A DNA stretch of 64,000 bases. Source: Neurospora crassa OR74A (Eukaryota > Ascomycota > Sordariomycetes > Sordariales > Sordariaceae). The stretch spans positions 248,001-312,000 of the forward strand of contig NC_026505.1 of NCBI RefSeq assembly GCF_000182925.2, given 5' to 3'. The notes under the pieces were generated by a model. The model worked only from the letters and a program-made list of their open reading frames with translations. It was not told where the DNA came from and searched no databases. A program made the position numbers and the translations under genes. How positions within the stretch are numbered: the first letter of the stretch is position 1; the number at the start of each line of letters is the position of its first letter. Below, piece by piece: positions 35,403-48,196 of this stretch.

Positions 35403-36521
35403 TAACCGAGAGCGGATTACATCAAGAGGTAACCGGTATGCCATCCGTTTTTAGAGGTAGATAAAGAAACATTGCGTGTCGGGTAGGGGTACATACCATT
35501 TGAACGCCGGCAACAAACCGGTCTCGGGATTGATAATTGATATACAGCTGTACGAACTCCAGTCCGGTGGCTGTTGAGATTGTGGCTCAGTTGCGACTTG
35601 TGCAGGGTGGTGGTGGTGGTAATGGTAATGACACTTGACTGGTGCAGGTGTGGCTGGCTGGCGAGTTGCTGGATGAACAGAGACATCAAGCCCTCCGTCC
35701 TTCCCTCCTTCCTTTCTTCTTGCCGTACTGAACCACTCTAACACTGTGGAAATATGAACTTTGGGAACATCGATTGGAACATTGATATATTGGATAGTGT
35801 ACTAGGTAGGTAGGTAGGTAATGTCTAGTGTCTCGGGCGAGTCCGCGCCATGTCTCTGCTTTCCATTTGATGGGTTCAGCCCAGATCAGAATCAGATATA
35901 AGACGTTGTCGCGGGATCCACAGCTGATCGATAGCTGAACCTCCAACTACTTCTATAAAAGGAACAGGCTGCTAATGCTAATCTGGCGGTACTGAAGTTT
36001 TCAAGCGTGTGTATAAACGGAAGTCGGAATCAGTGGAGTGAAGGGGAAGTCGTGGACCAGGAATTGGGGAAGCTCCGGCCGACTGTCCGAAATTCCTAAA
36101 AAGCTGCCCGAACAAGGCACGGGTCCAGCGGTGCGTGCGTAACCGAACGGAAGCCGAACGGCAGTGTATCTACGTCTAGACTCAAAGACAACGAAAATGT
36201 CTTTTGCAAGGCTTTACTTCTCGTCTGCTTCTTGTCTGTTCCTCGTCTGCTTTGTACTGCTTACTGTCAGAACGGTATCATGTAGATTAGATGTACCTAC
36301 CAGAACTGATGTTACACATTGGCATACATGGACATAAAGTGCGGCGCAGGTGCCAACCCTCTTTCCTCAGGTGTTGGTTGATCCAATACCAGGCGGCGCA
36401 GTGCGGCGCAAGCAGGTTCGTCAGGGTAAGATTGATGGACGGATGAGCTCTTCAGATCTGTCTGGCATGTTCCAGCCCCCCATCTCCATTCACGGGTACT
36501 CTCGCTCCTTCTATGTACCTG

Positions 36522-36550
36522 GGTAGGTAGGTAGGTAGGTAGGTAGGTAG
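36522..36550. repeat. (TAGG)n microsatellite
   Basis: About seven uninterrupted GGTA/TAGG units following TACCTGG. Confidence 0.9.
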
Positions 36551-37209
36551 GAGCCTTGTTTCTCCACCTGCAGTGATGGCTGCTACTAAGTAAAGCACGA
36601 ATCGATGCACCTGTAATCGTCAGTCATCTGCGCTTTTCATATAGAATGGAAGTTGGAAGCACGTGGGTGGGAAGGTCCAGTCAGGTTCCCTGCACTAGGT
36701 ACCTTATCCTTGTTCTCGGCTGCAAACCTCGAGCAACCCCTCAAGATGCATTCCAGTATCGGATCCACGCACTCAAACAGACTGGACTGCAGCAATGGGC
36801 CGAGGTCACTTGACGCTTATAGGTAACCTACCTAGGTACCCTATTTCAACGAAAACGAAAACGAAACGCCCTCGATGTATCTGCATATCTCTCTGCTTGT
36901 TTCATGTCGGCAGCATGAGCGTAAGTTAGTAGCGTGTTGTTATGCAATGCAGTTTCCATTTACCTTGGACTGATCTATATGTAGAGGTAGCTTGACATAC
37001 GCAGCAGCAGCAGCAGCAGTAGTAGTGCATACCTCTCTCTGCCTTTACATGGTCAAGAACGGGAAGCTTGGAACCCGAAGAGCGGGGAATTTACATATAA
37101 AGGTCCAGTCAGAAGCTGGGAGATGACTTGACTGGAAGGGAATCATCAAGTCAACCTCCTTAGAGGCTTGTTCATCCCGGCAAAAGAAGTCCTAGGTACC
37201 TATCATGAT

Positions 37210-37346
37210 GCTTGGTTCTGGCGTGAAACTTAGGGTTCTTCCTTAAAGTTAAAGCTCTTTTATTATTGTTATCAACAACGGTTGCTAATGTAGGCAAGGA
37301 GCTTTAATTTCAAGGAAAAACCCCAAGTTTTACGCCAAGACTTAGC
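37210..37346. mobile_element. 137-bp MITE-like inverted repeat
   Basis: Two 48-bp arms (37210-37257 and 37299-37346) are inverted copies with about 39 of 48 positions equal, starting GCT and ending AAAGCTC, around a 41-bp loop. Most differences are C/T or G/A. Coding capacity is nil. A clear target duplication is not visible. I read this as a small non-autonomous DNA transposon; a folded non-coding RNA is an alternative. Confidence 0.65.
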
Positions 37347-38403
37347 ACATTGACAGTCAAAAATTCATTTACCGCGAAACTACATGTAGCCTTCAAAGGA
37401 GGTTGATTTCAGATTCATGCCTACGAGCGAACAAGCTGCTGACGGACTAACCGCGGCACCAACTAGCTGCAGATTGACCGTCGATGATTGCAGACTGAAC
37501 TTGATGCTCAACGGCGTCGTCAGCACCAGGACAAAGACTCGACACTAGACCTCTTGGGTTCCCTTCATATTTGCTCCTGCTCCCTCAGATCATCAAGTTA
37601 GGTTCCATGTTTCCGCACTTTCTATTCATTGTACCGACCTCACTTCGTCCCATATACTATTATCAACGTCACACAACGGGTCAGGAGTGGAAAGTTTGAC
37701 CATTCGGGTTCTCTAAACCACCACCTTGTGCTAAGTCTCTTTGCTGCACAAGCTTGGATGGGTGGGTGGTAATTTCTAACGTCTGGGGCAAGAAAGGCCC
37801 AACCTATCTCCTTCTAACGCCATGCTCCTTGCTCATTGCTCGAAAGCTAACGTCTTTGTCGGTCTCCCAGACCGCCTGTCAGGTACCTCTAGTCTACCTA
37901 GGTACCTATACCTCCTAACAGATGGATCTCACCAATTGATAGGGTTAGACAAATGAATGCACTTACCTACCTAGATGCGACATTCGTCCATCCTTAGAGG
38001 TCGCTCCCCGATTACCTCTTGGTGTTCACTAATACAACTAAAGGAAGGGAAGAGTGTCGTCAGCAAGCCAAGCAAGCCACTCGGGAATATTCAGCCAATG
38101 TTCGATAAGAGGTAAGTTTGGCTACCTATTCATCCCCCTCTTTTCCATCTTAAGTGCGTTACGCTAGGTACCTACTCTCCTGTCCCACCTTCTTCTTCCT
38201 TTCAGGCTCGCCTAAGGAACATGATGAAAAGCCTCACAAGCACCAGGCAGGTCGTCGTTTACCCAGAGACATCGACGCATTCTATTCTACCTAGCGTACC
38301 CATAAGAATGACCCTTGCTTCCATGCCTGCCCTTGTTCTCCCCTGTTCCCTACCTAGGTAGGTACGTGAGGATCGATGTCAGCGGACACCAGATATCTCC
38401 CTA

Positions 38404-38470
38404 GGTAGGTACCTACCTACCTACCTACCTACCTACCTACCTACCTACCTACCTACCTACCTAGAGGTAG
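38404..38470. repeat. (CTAC)n microsatellite
   Basis: TAGGTAGGTAC turns into about thirteen CTAC units and closes with CTAGAGGTAGG, so the array is flanked on both sides by its own complement. Confidence 0.9.
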
Positions 38471-38676
38471 GTTCGAGCTGGGAGTCATCCACGAATGCTG
38501 CCACTAGAGCCTCATTACCTAGGTAAGTCTACCTATCTTGAAGAAGCAAACCCCGCAACCTACCTATATATGTCAAGAGAGGGATGTTTCATTCAAAAGA
38601 TACTCCCAGCCGTTCTCGAAATCTCCACCCAGGCAAAGAAAACCAGAGAAACATCCCATTATAGCAAAGCATTTGC

Positions 38677-38733
38677 AACCAACCAACCAACCAACCAACC
38701 ATACATCCATCCATCCATCCATCCATCCATCCA
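38677..38733. repeat. (AACC)n and (ATCC)n microsatellites
   Basis: About six AACC units directly followed by about seven ATCC units, both relatives of the ACCT motif that is common in this window. Confidence 0.9.
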
Positions 38734-39934
38734 TATGTCACTCGCGCCTCCCAATCTCTCTCTCCATAGAGTATCTACCTCTATCTCCAGGTACATACCT
38801 CCAGGTACCTACCGCTAGGTACATACCGCTAGGTACCTACCTCACTGCCATTATGTAAACACATCCGCTGATTTGAAGACAAGCTAGGTAGGTACTACTT
38901 GGAGGTATCCAAGAGTACAATAAGAACAGCAGCAGCAGTGACGCAACTGCGTAAGGCTGTGTACCTACCTCCCTATCTGGTATCACGAGGTGCCCGGCGT
39001 GTACCTCTCTCTAGACATACTCGGCGTCCAGTCTGTGTGCACTATGGTTTCTGAGCGTCGTGTGTGTCCTTCGGTGTTGTGTTTCTGAAAGTTGGTTACC
39101 TAGGTACAATTAGGGTATCTGCCTACACGACCTACCCCAGTGTGAACATTAACATAACCACCGGAGAGACTAAGGTAGAGGTAGGCAGGGTTCGCGAGAA
39201 CTGCCCGTTGCCTAGGTACCTTGAGAAACGCGGTCCAGGTTACTATATTATCTAACGGCCGCTTAGTGTAGTTGCTCTTCTTTGATCGGGAGGTATCAAT
39301 TGCAAGACGTAGAGAGGTGATCCAATTTTATCCAACCAATTCCTATAGAACAGTGTAAAAATCCAAATGTAAACGAGCAAATACACCAAGTAAGCATAAA
39401 AAAACAATACCTTTCCCTTTTCCAGCTATCAAATACTTCATACATCCAAATACCCGTACAACCATTCAAAAAACCCATAAATCCAATGTCTACACGTATT
39501 TGGGCTTTTGTTCGCTTCCCACTTATTTCGCCTTTTTTACACCTCGGAAAGCCAAATGTTGAAAAAATGTCAAAAAGCCTCCCCCTCCCCCCACCATTAC
39601 CACCAGGGAAAACCCTTTCAGCATACAATCCACCGTTGCTTAAAAACAATTCCTTGTGCAAGAAGCCAAATGATCCAAACACCCTTTTTGAACGCCTTAA
39701 GTAGTCAATGACATAGAAAACAAGCAGCTCTAGGCTTGAATGACTAGCAATGTGTAGCCATGTTTCCCGAGCGCCGTGCGTGCGTGTATATGTGTAGTCA
39801 AGTGAAAACAACAACAAAAGAGAGAAAAGACCCGAAAACAGTCAAGCGTTGCTTGATTCGCAATGATTAGACAGTAAAGCAGAGTAGATACGAAGAAAAT
39901 TCAAGCCTCCCCGGCTTCCCCAGTTCTAGCGTTG

Positions 39935-42237
39935 CTACCTATGCTGGACCTGCCCAAGCTGCTGCTGCTGCTGCTGCTGTAATGAGTTGTAATCCATTGG
40001 GTTCCCGCCGATTGAGTGGGTGTTTATCCTCAGAGAATCCATCGCCCCACCCATGGGCATTTCCGTGTTCGCTCGCTGCAGTGCTTGGAAGTCTCCCACG
40101 GTCCGTATTTGCTGTGGCCCTCCTGGTTGCCCAGGTCCTGGCCCCATAGAGAGAGATGCTCTTTGGGAAGGTGGTGGCCTGCTCATGTTCATGGCTTGGT
40201 GATCCAGGCCGATACCGCTTTCCATGCCATTATTGATCCCAGAATTAATCCCCTGGCCCATGCGTATTGGTTGTGGCATTGATAGGTTTGGAGCCGAAGT
40301 GATGTTCCCCGTGTTTATCCCTTGCATCTGGTTAATATTGGCAAAGGCGGGTATTGATGGGTGGTGACCGTGATGCGACTGCTGACCGGTCATGCTACTG
40401 GGCGCACCTAGTGTTGTCGGTGGCGCGTGGCTTGTTGGGCTCATCACCATCTCGGGTAATGTGGTGAACTCGGCAGGGAGGCCATGGTGCATGTCCATCT
40501 GACCGGTTGGAGACATGATGGAAGGGGAGTTGCCATATGGAGAGCTCATGTCGTTGTTGGAATGTCCTCCGTGAGGGCTTCCAGAGTCATTGCTCAACTC
40601 GTCCATGCGAGGAAGACTGAACTTGTTGTCGTCGTAATCAAAGCATGCAGGCTGACCCATGCCAGCGTTGCCAAATCCATCAAAGATGTCAATGTTGCAA
40701 GGAGGCAGGCCAAGGTTGGGCTGCTCGGGTGCAAACTGGAGCATCGGGTTCGCCAGCGTAGGGATGAAGTCGTGGACCTTGCCGAGAAGAAGCGGCAGGA
40801 ATCGGTGATCACCAGAGCGAAGCACCGAAAGAACGTTCAGGACCTGGTGAAGCTGCTCACGCGGGCCCACCTTGAAGGGGATCCGCCTCGATGGCTGGTT
40901 GGAAAGCACGTCGGTAAGAGTGCAGGTGATGCCGAGAAGCTTCTCGATCAAGGTCAAGCCAGGAAGACCGAGGTTGCCGGGGAAATTGGCAACCATGGGA
41001 AGCAAGTCGTTGGCGATATCAACCGGATATGGGTAAGGAAGACCGGCCTCTGTGCTGTTTCCGCTCGCCACCGTCAACTGCCATGACGTGTTCTTGAGCC
41101 ACTGCTGGTTCATCTGCATCTCGTTGAGCTGGTTGTCCTCGTCACGGAGATATCCTGGGAGAATGTCATCGAAGCTCTTTTGTAACCCGCTGAAGTAGCT
41201 GGCGCACTCGTCTCTTGTCTTGTTCCAAAGAGGGAGAAGGGTGTTGTCAAAGGCCCGGAACAGGTTAACCTTTTGGAAGAAACCGTTGAGCTGATGGGGC
41301 AGCAGTTCGGTGTTGTCATCGTTGATGGTAGGAGGGTTGATGGTCGCCTCAAGGGTCAAGGGCCGACGTCGCTGGAGGGCATAGGCTCTACACAGGATCC
41401 ATTAGCTTGAGGCAACGTAGGACGAATGGCGTGGGGGTTAAAGACATACCTCTCCGTGGCAAAAAGAAGCCAGTACAACCGTCTGCGACGAGACGACTCG
41501 ATAATGTCGTACTGCGTTTGCGAGTACGTGTCCTCCTTGTTCATCCCAGCAATGTGCGCCATTGTGGTGACCTCGCGCAGATGGAACCAGGCCTTTTCGT
41601 GCATGTCGAGGCCGTGGAAACACGCAAAGAGGAAGTAGCTGGTGACCAACGTGTTGAGGCTCGGGTTGTCGGAATATTCGAAAGCCTTGCGGACACGAAG
41701 CGTCTCCTCCAGCAGTAGCGTGCTCGAAACAATGTTGGCTCCAGGCATGTTCTCGAAGCTGTAGGGATCGCCACCGGGCATGGGCATGCCGGGCTGCAGG
41801 AACATGAAGGCGCATAGGGCCGTAAGCACACAGTATGTGTCGACACTCTGGTCGACGTAGAGGGCTTGCTGCTCGAGTCGCTGGCGATTTAGGATGGGCA
41901 TCGATGTGTACATGTTGGTGAAGAAGAAATCGATGCATTCCTTGACCATGTCGCTCGTGAGGAGGCCGGGAGTCGGGGCCAGGTTCGGGCTCGCAGGCGG
42001 GCTGTTGATGCCATTCAGGCGGTTCTGGACCTTGGCGGAGAGACTTGTTTGTCGCTGTGTTTCGCGCAGTTCGCTGATGACCTTTGCGCGCGAGCCCTTG
42101 GGGCCCTTCTTCTGGGGGATGGCATTGTAGGTGCAGGTCAACTGCGAGGCGTGGCAATTTCGACACGGATTGATGCCATCACACTTGACCTTGCGACGAT
42201 GACAGGCATCGCACGCGCGTTTGACGGCGGTGGACAT
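39935..42237 (-). CDS. col-26: Zn2Cys6 transcription factor, COL-26/BglR/AmyR type
   Basis: Nuclear DNA-binding regulator. In Neurospora and Trichoderma this type (COL-26, BglR) acts in glucose sensing and in starch and cellulose use. Exons 41450-42237 and 39935-41387, with a 62-bp intron (donor GTATGT, acceptor TAG). The product is 746 residues. Splicing restores ERAYALQRRRPLTL, a block typical of the fungal TF domain. The zinc cluster is complete: Cys9, 12, 19, 25, 28 and 35, followed by the linker KKGPKGSRAKVISELRETQ, which is what I associate with this group. The fungal-specific TF domain spans about 110-400. The C-terminal part is Met/Gly/Pro/Ser/His-rich with a Gln run near residue 735 (QQQQQQQ). 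I chose the ATG at 42237 because an upstream in-frame stretch has no family sequence. Domain certain; orthology likely. Confidence 0.88.
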
Positions 42238-45200
42238 GGCGATGTATTTGAAGCCCACCCTGTTGTCGTCCGTCGTGTTACTGGTCGGTGCAAGGCAAGG
42301 TACGCGGACGGACTTTTTTTTAGTAGGTAGCGGTCGTGCGGTGTCCGTGGCAGCGGCCCTTGGTGGCACCGGTGGACCCCTTGTATGGCGTAAAGATGGG
42401 ACGAGATGCGAGTGGTGCTGTTTGTTTGGACGGAAGGGTCAGGTATGTATGTATGTATGTAGTAGGTATCGATGTGGGTATGTATGATGTTATCGCGGTT
42501 CCTCGTTTGGATCGGTCCGTCGTTCGGTATGAGGTGCAGTTGGTTGCAGCGTGGGCCGGCCGTGGACAAGGGAAGAACAAGGTCGCTTTTGGCTAGGTAG
42601 GTAGGTAGACAGACAGACACAGACAAGCCAAGCTAGCTAGACTGGATGCGAAATTGTGCTATGCTTCAAGCCAGCGCCGACATATGCGGCCCTATTTGAG
42701 AAAAAGAAACAATAAGGTTGTAGATGATCTGGGGCAGCTAAGCGGGATCGTGGAGACTCTCCAGAGTCAATCGCATGCAGTCTGGGGTTGAATCGGCCCG
42801 TCGCACGAGGTTTGTGTGGAGGAGGGTGCCGGGAGGATGGGATGGGATGGGATGGTAAGGTAAGTTGGGATGGTCGGTCGGTTGGAGAAGTTAGGTTGGC
42901 GTGTGTTTTCTGGGTTTGGGTGCCGGCTGGCTGCTTTTTGGGTTTTGGGGCGCCTCAGAGTAGTGCTGCTGGGGGGGGGGGGGGGCTTTTCGATGCGTCA
43001 GGTCTTCAGTGCTGGCGTCGGCGGTCGGGTGTGTGCCGTGCGTGCTTGCTTTGGGCCGGGCGGTAGGTAGTGTCGGGTAGGTACCTCTAGGTAGGTAAGA
43101 GCACTGGACGGGACTTTGATGAACGGTGGTTCGTTAGGTTCTTTTTTTCCTCGTTTCGTTCGTCTGCTTTTTTTCCGTCCAGTCCTTAGTCTTCCTGCTC
43201 TTTCTTTTTCTTTGTTTTGCTGCTGAGTGCTGATGCTGTTGCTGCCGTTGCTGTTGCTGCTGCTGCTTCCTTCCTTCCTTCCTTCCTTCCTTTGCAGTGA
43301 GTGGCTTCCAGAGCAACAACAACAAAAATGCACGGGCAATGGGGAAACCCGAACAAAAACAAACAGACAATTAATGTAGTCGCGGAAACAGCTCCGGCAA
43401 AAAGGAAGGCTTCTCGAAGGGTTGGAGTTAGGCAATGACTCGCGCGCGTCTTTGCTAAGTGTCGCAATGCACGGGTCTCGAGTGCGGTGGACAGAGATAA
43501 AATCTCTGTTTTTTTCCCCCTCTGGACTGAAGAAAGCTGAGGCGCGGCCGGTGGACTGGACAGGTGGACTGGTGGAGAGGGCAAAAGGGAGATCAGCGCA
43601 AAGGGGAGTGCGTGAGTGGACATGAGGGCGACAAAAGAGAAGCGAAAGAGTGGATAGCATGAAACTGGGAAAGAGCCAGGACCAGGCACCCGCACCCGCA
43701 CACATCTGGACGGCGGCGGCGGCTGGGCGGGCGACGGACGCGCTCCATCAGGCACTGCACATTGCACAAACAGTGGAAGACGGGAGCGGGAGGTTCTCGA
43801 GTGCAGCAGGTACCTCTGCCGCCTGCAGTAGTGTGCAGTCGGAGCTTGTATCGTGCCTTGTCTTGTACCTCAAGGAGTGTGCGGCAGGCTGAGGCGGCAT
43901 CTGCACTAGGATTGGCAGGAACGTTGTGGAGCAGCGCCCATGGTGGGTCTTGGCGTCAGGAGATGAACGACGGATCCATGGGTTAAACGAAGACCCCCCC
44001 CTGTTGGGTGGGTTAATTAGTTTGGCCTTTTGCACAACTTCCACTTCTCTGCTTTCCATTCAATTGCACTACGCAACGAAGCTATTTCCACTTCATGTCT
44101 GTGCAGCCAATGGTTCAGACCTCACTTCCTCGTCGGATGTCCCAAACGGGGATCGTTCATGGTCATTGAGGGACCGTGGTTGATGCCCATCATCAAACTA
44201 CCAGCACGGGCTGTTTATGCAGAGCGGAGGTGCCGTATTCCATCACATTCACGATCGATCGTAAGCCTTGCAGTCAGTCAGTCGGGTTTCCTCGGGGGTT
44301 CGGACTGGAGAAACGGCATCATGCGCTCTCTCTTGCCCACGGCAAGTTAAGAACACACCGTAGAGCCTCATGTTTGTTCATGCCACGACCACGCCAGTTG
44401 GCTTCCCTGTAAGACTACGTAGCGGGAATGAATCTTGAGAGGAGATGCATTGTACCACGGTGCGTTGCTTGCCGTGCTCGCCAGACGATGGACAATGTGG
44501 AAATGAGACCCTATACAATACACAAAGAACTGCCCGTGGTCAAGGTGATTCAGGAACCCGTCGTCCACTAGCGTGGCTGTCCATCCTTCTGCTTAGGTCA
44601 AGAACAAAAAAAGGGATGCCGTGGTGATGCAATGGGTATGCAATGGGTATGCAATGGGTATGCGAACCCCTAATCAAAGCCAATGTCTTGCCATTGAGCA
44701 AAGCATACTTATTAGCGACACTGCTGGGTTCAGCTCATCGCGTATCTGAACAACAAAAAAGCCACCTCATTTTGGTCGATTCGATATCGTGAATCTCGAT
44801 CGCAGCAACGGCGCCAGTATACGAAGCCGCGCCCACTATTGTCCTGGAAATTTGCTGATTCCCTGAACTCCTTCACTCAGCATGGCTCTGAGAGCTCCCG
44901 CATCTCGCAGCCAGCAAAACGGGACACCCTTTGCCGGATTCCTCTTTTCCGACTCGGGACACAGAAATCGGGTATTGTCGTGCCGCATCCCTTGACGGAT
45001 TGACGCCGTCGTAAGTTGATGGGCAAGTGGGAGGGAAAAAGAGGGCTGTCTAGCTCTTGCCCGGCCTGCCTGATCTTGCTGGTGAAGCCAGCAAAGTGGA
45101 ACTATCAAGATGTGGAATCGATGGATGCATGAGCACAGACTCACTCGTCTGTTTGGGACTGCAATGAATGAATTGCCTGGGACTGGGGTTGTGCGTGCAT

Positions 45201-48196
45201 TATGGGAGAGAACTGGTTGATTGACTGATGCGCCAATCAAAAGGCAGGGTTACTGGAATTCCTGCAGTTCGCAGTCTCCACTGGCTGGCTTCTCGGCTGC
45301 TTCCGTCGCTCGTCTCCCTCAACCTTCCACTTCCTTCGTCTCTCTCCAGTTCTCACTTTTTGCGAGTGGAACTGTGACAGGCCACTTTCCATCCACGCAA
45401 CCACAACGCAACTGAGAAGCGCTCCCTCCTTGCATTTCCTGTTCTCCATGATTACCCCGGATTTCATTTCCCAAGTCAGCAATTCACTCGCAACCGCGCA
45501 AGGCTACTTATCACCGCCTCCGTCGCTGTCCAGTGATAGTCGTGTCACTTGTCAGATGGTGCGCCGTTGACGATGCCGTCGCTTCCATTTCCATTGATTC
45601 CACTCATCCGGTTTTTGCCCGCTCTGCTTTTCCCCCTCTCTCATCCCCGCCAAGCCAGCCAAGCTTTTTCTCAGCTGGCACCTCACCCACATCGTCTCTC
45701 CCACACAACCCCCTGGCTTTACTCGTTCAGGTATGGCACGCTGCGAGATGTGCGAGGCCAAAATAACGCTCTCCGCACTTTTCCAGGCTAGTCCAGTCTA
45801 GTTTCATTTCACCAGAGCACACTAGGAGATGCCATTTTGCGAGACACGTCAAACCCCAACATTCGCGTACACACTGCTGTTACAGGTTGAAGTTGAGCGA
45901 CGAGCAAGCCTGTCCGTGACGGGAGCCCATCGTGTTCCAGGGCAAGACCTTCCATTACACTACGTTGGACACCCGCCCAAGGATGGACAGAAGGACAGCG
46001 TTTCATTTGCCCTGTCCTGTCTCACCGTCGGATTGGGCAATCCGTGGGATCCATCTGTAAAGTGCACGCTGTGGAATCACCATCCCCATGGAACAATCCA
46101 TCCCCACGCAGCCAACGCACCACCGCTTCCTTCCTTCCCCGGTTTTTGGAGATCTCCTGGCAATGCACAATGGTGCGACAATGGTCAACGGCTTGACAAG
46201 CTTTCTGTCAGCACCGTTCTGTGAGACACTGAGACTAAACCACGCAGTCTGACGCAGCGCAGATACTGGCGAACTCCCCAAGACTGGACCATGGACCCGT
46301 ACTCCCAAACGGAGAAGCCTGCCGACCTTCGGAACACGGAAAGGCCGTCTCAAGAAAAGTGGGCATTACATAACATTTGTCGCGAAAAGAATCAGGCATC
46401 ACGCACACGGGGCTGGGCGCCAAGCACCACCAGTCACTGAGCCAAGGGTCATTGTTCAACAAAGTTCTCGAAATGGGTGGGAGCATGGGTATGGCTGCGT
46501 GAGAATGCGGAGAACTCTGTAGTCCAGGGACCAATTGGACATCCGTTGTCTCAGGGACCCTCACAGCTCCACAATCGGTCCGATGAGGCTGCCAAGTACT
46601 TGCAGCAAACCACAATGCGGTGTTAACCTTTCTTGGAACAGGACGCATCAGACCAGTGCTTTTGCTTTCAGTTACGATACCCCGGATTCCCACATTCCAA
46701 ATCTCCAGATTTCGGTGCCAGAGAACTGACAAGCAGCAGATATCCGACATGTTTCGGGGCGCCGACACTCGGGAAAGGGGCAAGTCAATATCGACAGGGC
46801 TGATCAGCCTTGCAGGTCCTTGCAACGCCACCCTACATACCAAGTTTGCAGCCTTGTTCAGACAGTGTCTCCTGTTCTTGTTCAGTACACAGTGGATAAA
46901 ACTCTTGTCTTTGGACTCCCACAGTAGGGCGCAATTCATCATCCACCAGCATCTCCAGATTGACACCCGGTTTCCGGACAAGTGACATCGGACGACGGCC
47001 CATCCGGCTGTCTCCGTCGGATATTTTCCTCGATCGGAACGGGGATCACTTTGTTCACACCATCACGGCATCGGTTCCGTCACTCCATCAACAACGTCTG
47101 CCGTCTTTTTCCGGTATCGCGGAAGTCTCCGGACAAATGTTTCTTCCCCTGTTATCTCAAGACTTCCTGTTTAGGGATTTCCCCAGACTTCATGATTTGG
47201 TTGCGGGGAAGCGAGAAAGACGTCAGCTCGCTTAAGTGAAGAGGCCGCACGCACACACACACACACACGCACATCTGTAACATCTGCCGTGCCGCTTCTC
47301 CCCTGTCCCATTTTCACACCCATGACCAATTCACAAGCCGTTCATGACCACTTTCTCCTGCGGTGCTCCGCGCCCAAATGCTGCATGCTATATTGAACAA
47401 AGACCAAGGCTAGCAAATCAGGCCTCTTTTCTCGAACAATGATGCCGAAAGGCACCTTGCATGGCCATCCTAAACTTCTACTCCGCGCTTCGTTGACCTA
47501 CGTCGCATCGCACAACCTGGGGATGCAGAAAAGGGTCTGGAGTTTGGTCTTGTGTCTTGTCACGTTCTCATCACTTTGTTGCTTTCCTCCTTCGTCGCAA
47601 GTCAATTCCAAGGGCTTTGTTGCTTGGCTAATGTCGCCATATGGTAGTATCAGTGCTGTCGGACCGATGACTACGCAGTAAACGAGGAGAATATCCAGAT
47701 CTGGAAGTGTTAGCCTTCATTTTAGTGTAGAAGCTTGTCGTCCAACGGTTCTTCCATCCGAGATTCCAAGATCCTAATCACATCAAATGAAACCTCCGAC
47801 CGCGCTATCCCCGCATTTCCATCTCTTTTCTGCAATGCAGGTCCGGCTGTAACCTATTTCTCCTTGCCATGCATATTTCATCGCGACATCGTTCTTGGAA
47901 GGTGCGGGGATGGATTCCACCTCGGATCGAAAACCAACCCCATGAAGCTGGGGGGAGATATCATCAAGGGGTCGCTAAAAAGTCTGGGGTCAGATCTGGT
48001 CGCGAAAAGAAAAGCCACATTCACATGCATTTTTCATGTGTAGGGGCATTCAGGAGGAAAAGGACACTCTGCCCCTTTCAATCATCTTCTTCGCCCGCTT
48101 ACACTACTACTCGCAGGACCTCCGCAGCGTCGAGTCGGTCCTTTTATCTTTTCTCCCCTAGGCTACTTACCTTCCAGATCCAACGGCGCACACGCT
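42238..48196. other. Long region upstream of the regulator; no convincing gene
   Basis: About 6 kb. The first 1.5 kb (to about 43.8 kb) is probably the leader and promoter of the regulator, with GTAT repeats (42442-42460), a G run (42972-42986) and TTCC and GCT runs (43226-43292). Further on, three direct copies of an 11-bp unit (TATGCAATGGG) lie at 44627-44662, and an AC run at 47250-47270. Frames such as 45829-46224 (+) and 46235-46981 (-) are long but show no family features and no sensible splice pattern. Confidence 0.5.
43226..43292. repeat. GCT-rich and (TTCC)n microsatellite
   Basis: Several TGCTGTTGC triplet units followed by six TTCC units, in the presumed promoter or leader of the Zn2Cys6 gene. 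Confidence 0.8.

Larger units (their letters stand above)
33726..37209. other. Gene desert, first part
   Basis: About 3.5 kb without a convincing gene. Frames are short and doubly covered. The block carries an A-rich tract (35316-35402), a TAGG run (36522-36550), a GCA/GTA triplet run (37001-37025) and many isolated AGGTACCT or TACCTACC words. Parts may be the promoter of the minus-strand gene ending at 33725. Confidence 0.5.
37347..39934. other. Gene desert, second part, and 3' region of the Zn2Cys6 gene
   Basis: Contains the densest run of ACCT-type microsatellites (38401-38470), AACC and ATCC runs (38677-38733) and many TACCTAGGTA words. The region 39290-39934 is probably the 3' untranslated part of the regulator on the minus strand; a 173-codon frame there (39296-39817) starts without an ATG and has no family features. 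Confidence 0.5.

Noticed and set aside
36522-38470. CRISPR-like or telomere-like array
   Set aside because: Units are 4-bp microsatellites without spacers, and they do not match the fungal telomere word TTAGGG.
39296-39817. 173-codon frame on minus downstream of the regulator
   Set aside because: No ATG start, no family features; fits the 3' untranslated region.
40484-41086. 200-codon plus-strand frame opposite the Zn2Cys6 gene
   Set aside because: Antisense shadow of a confident exon.
46235-46981. 248-codon minus-strand frame as a gene
   Set aside because: No motif, odd composition rich in Trp, Cys and Ser without a pattern, and long frames also occur opposite; nothing supports coding.
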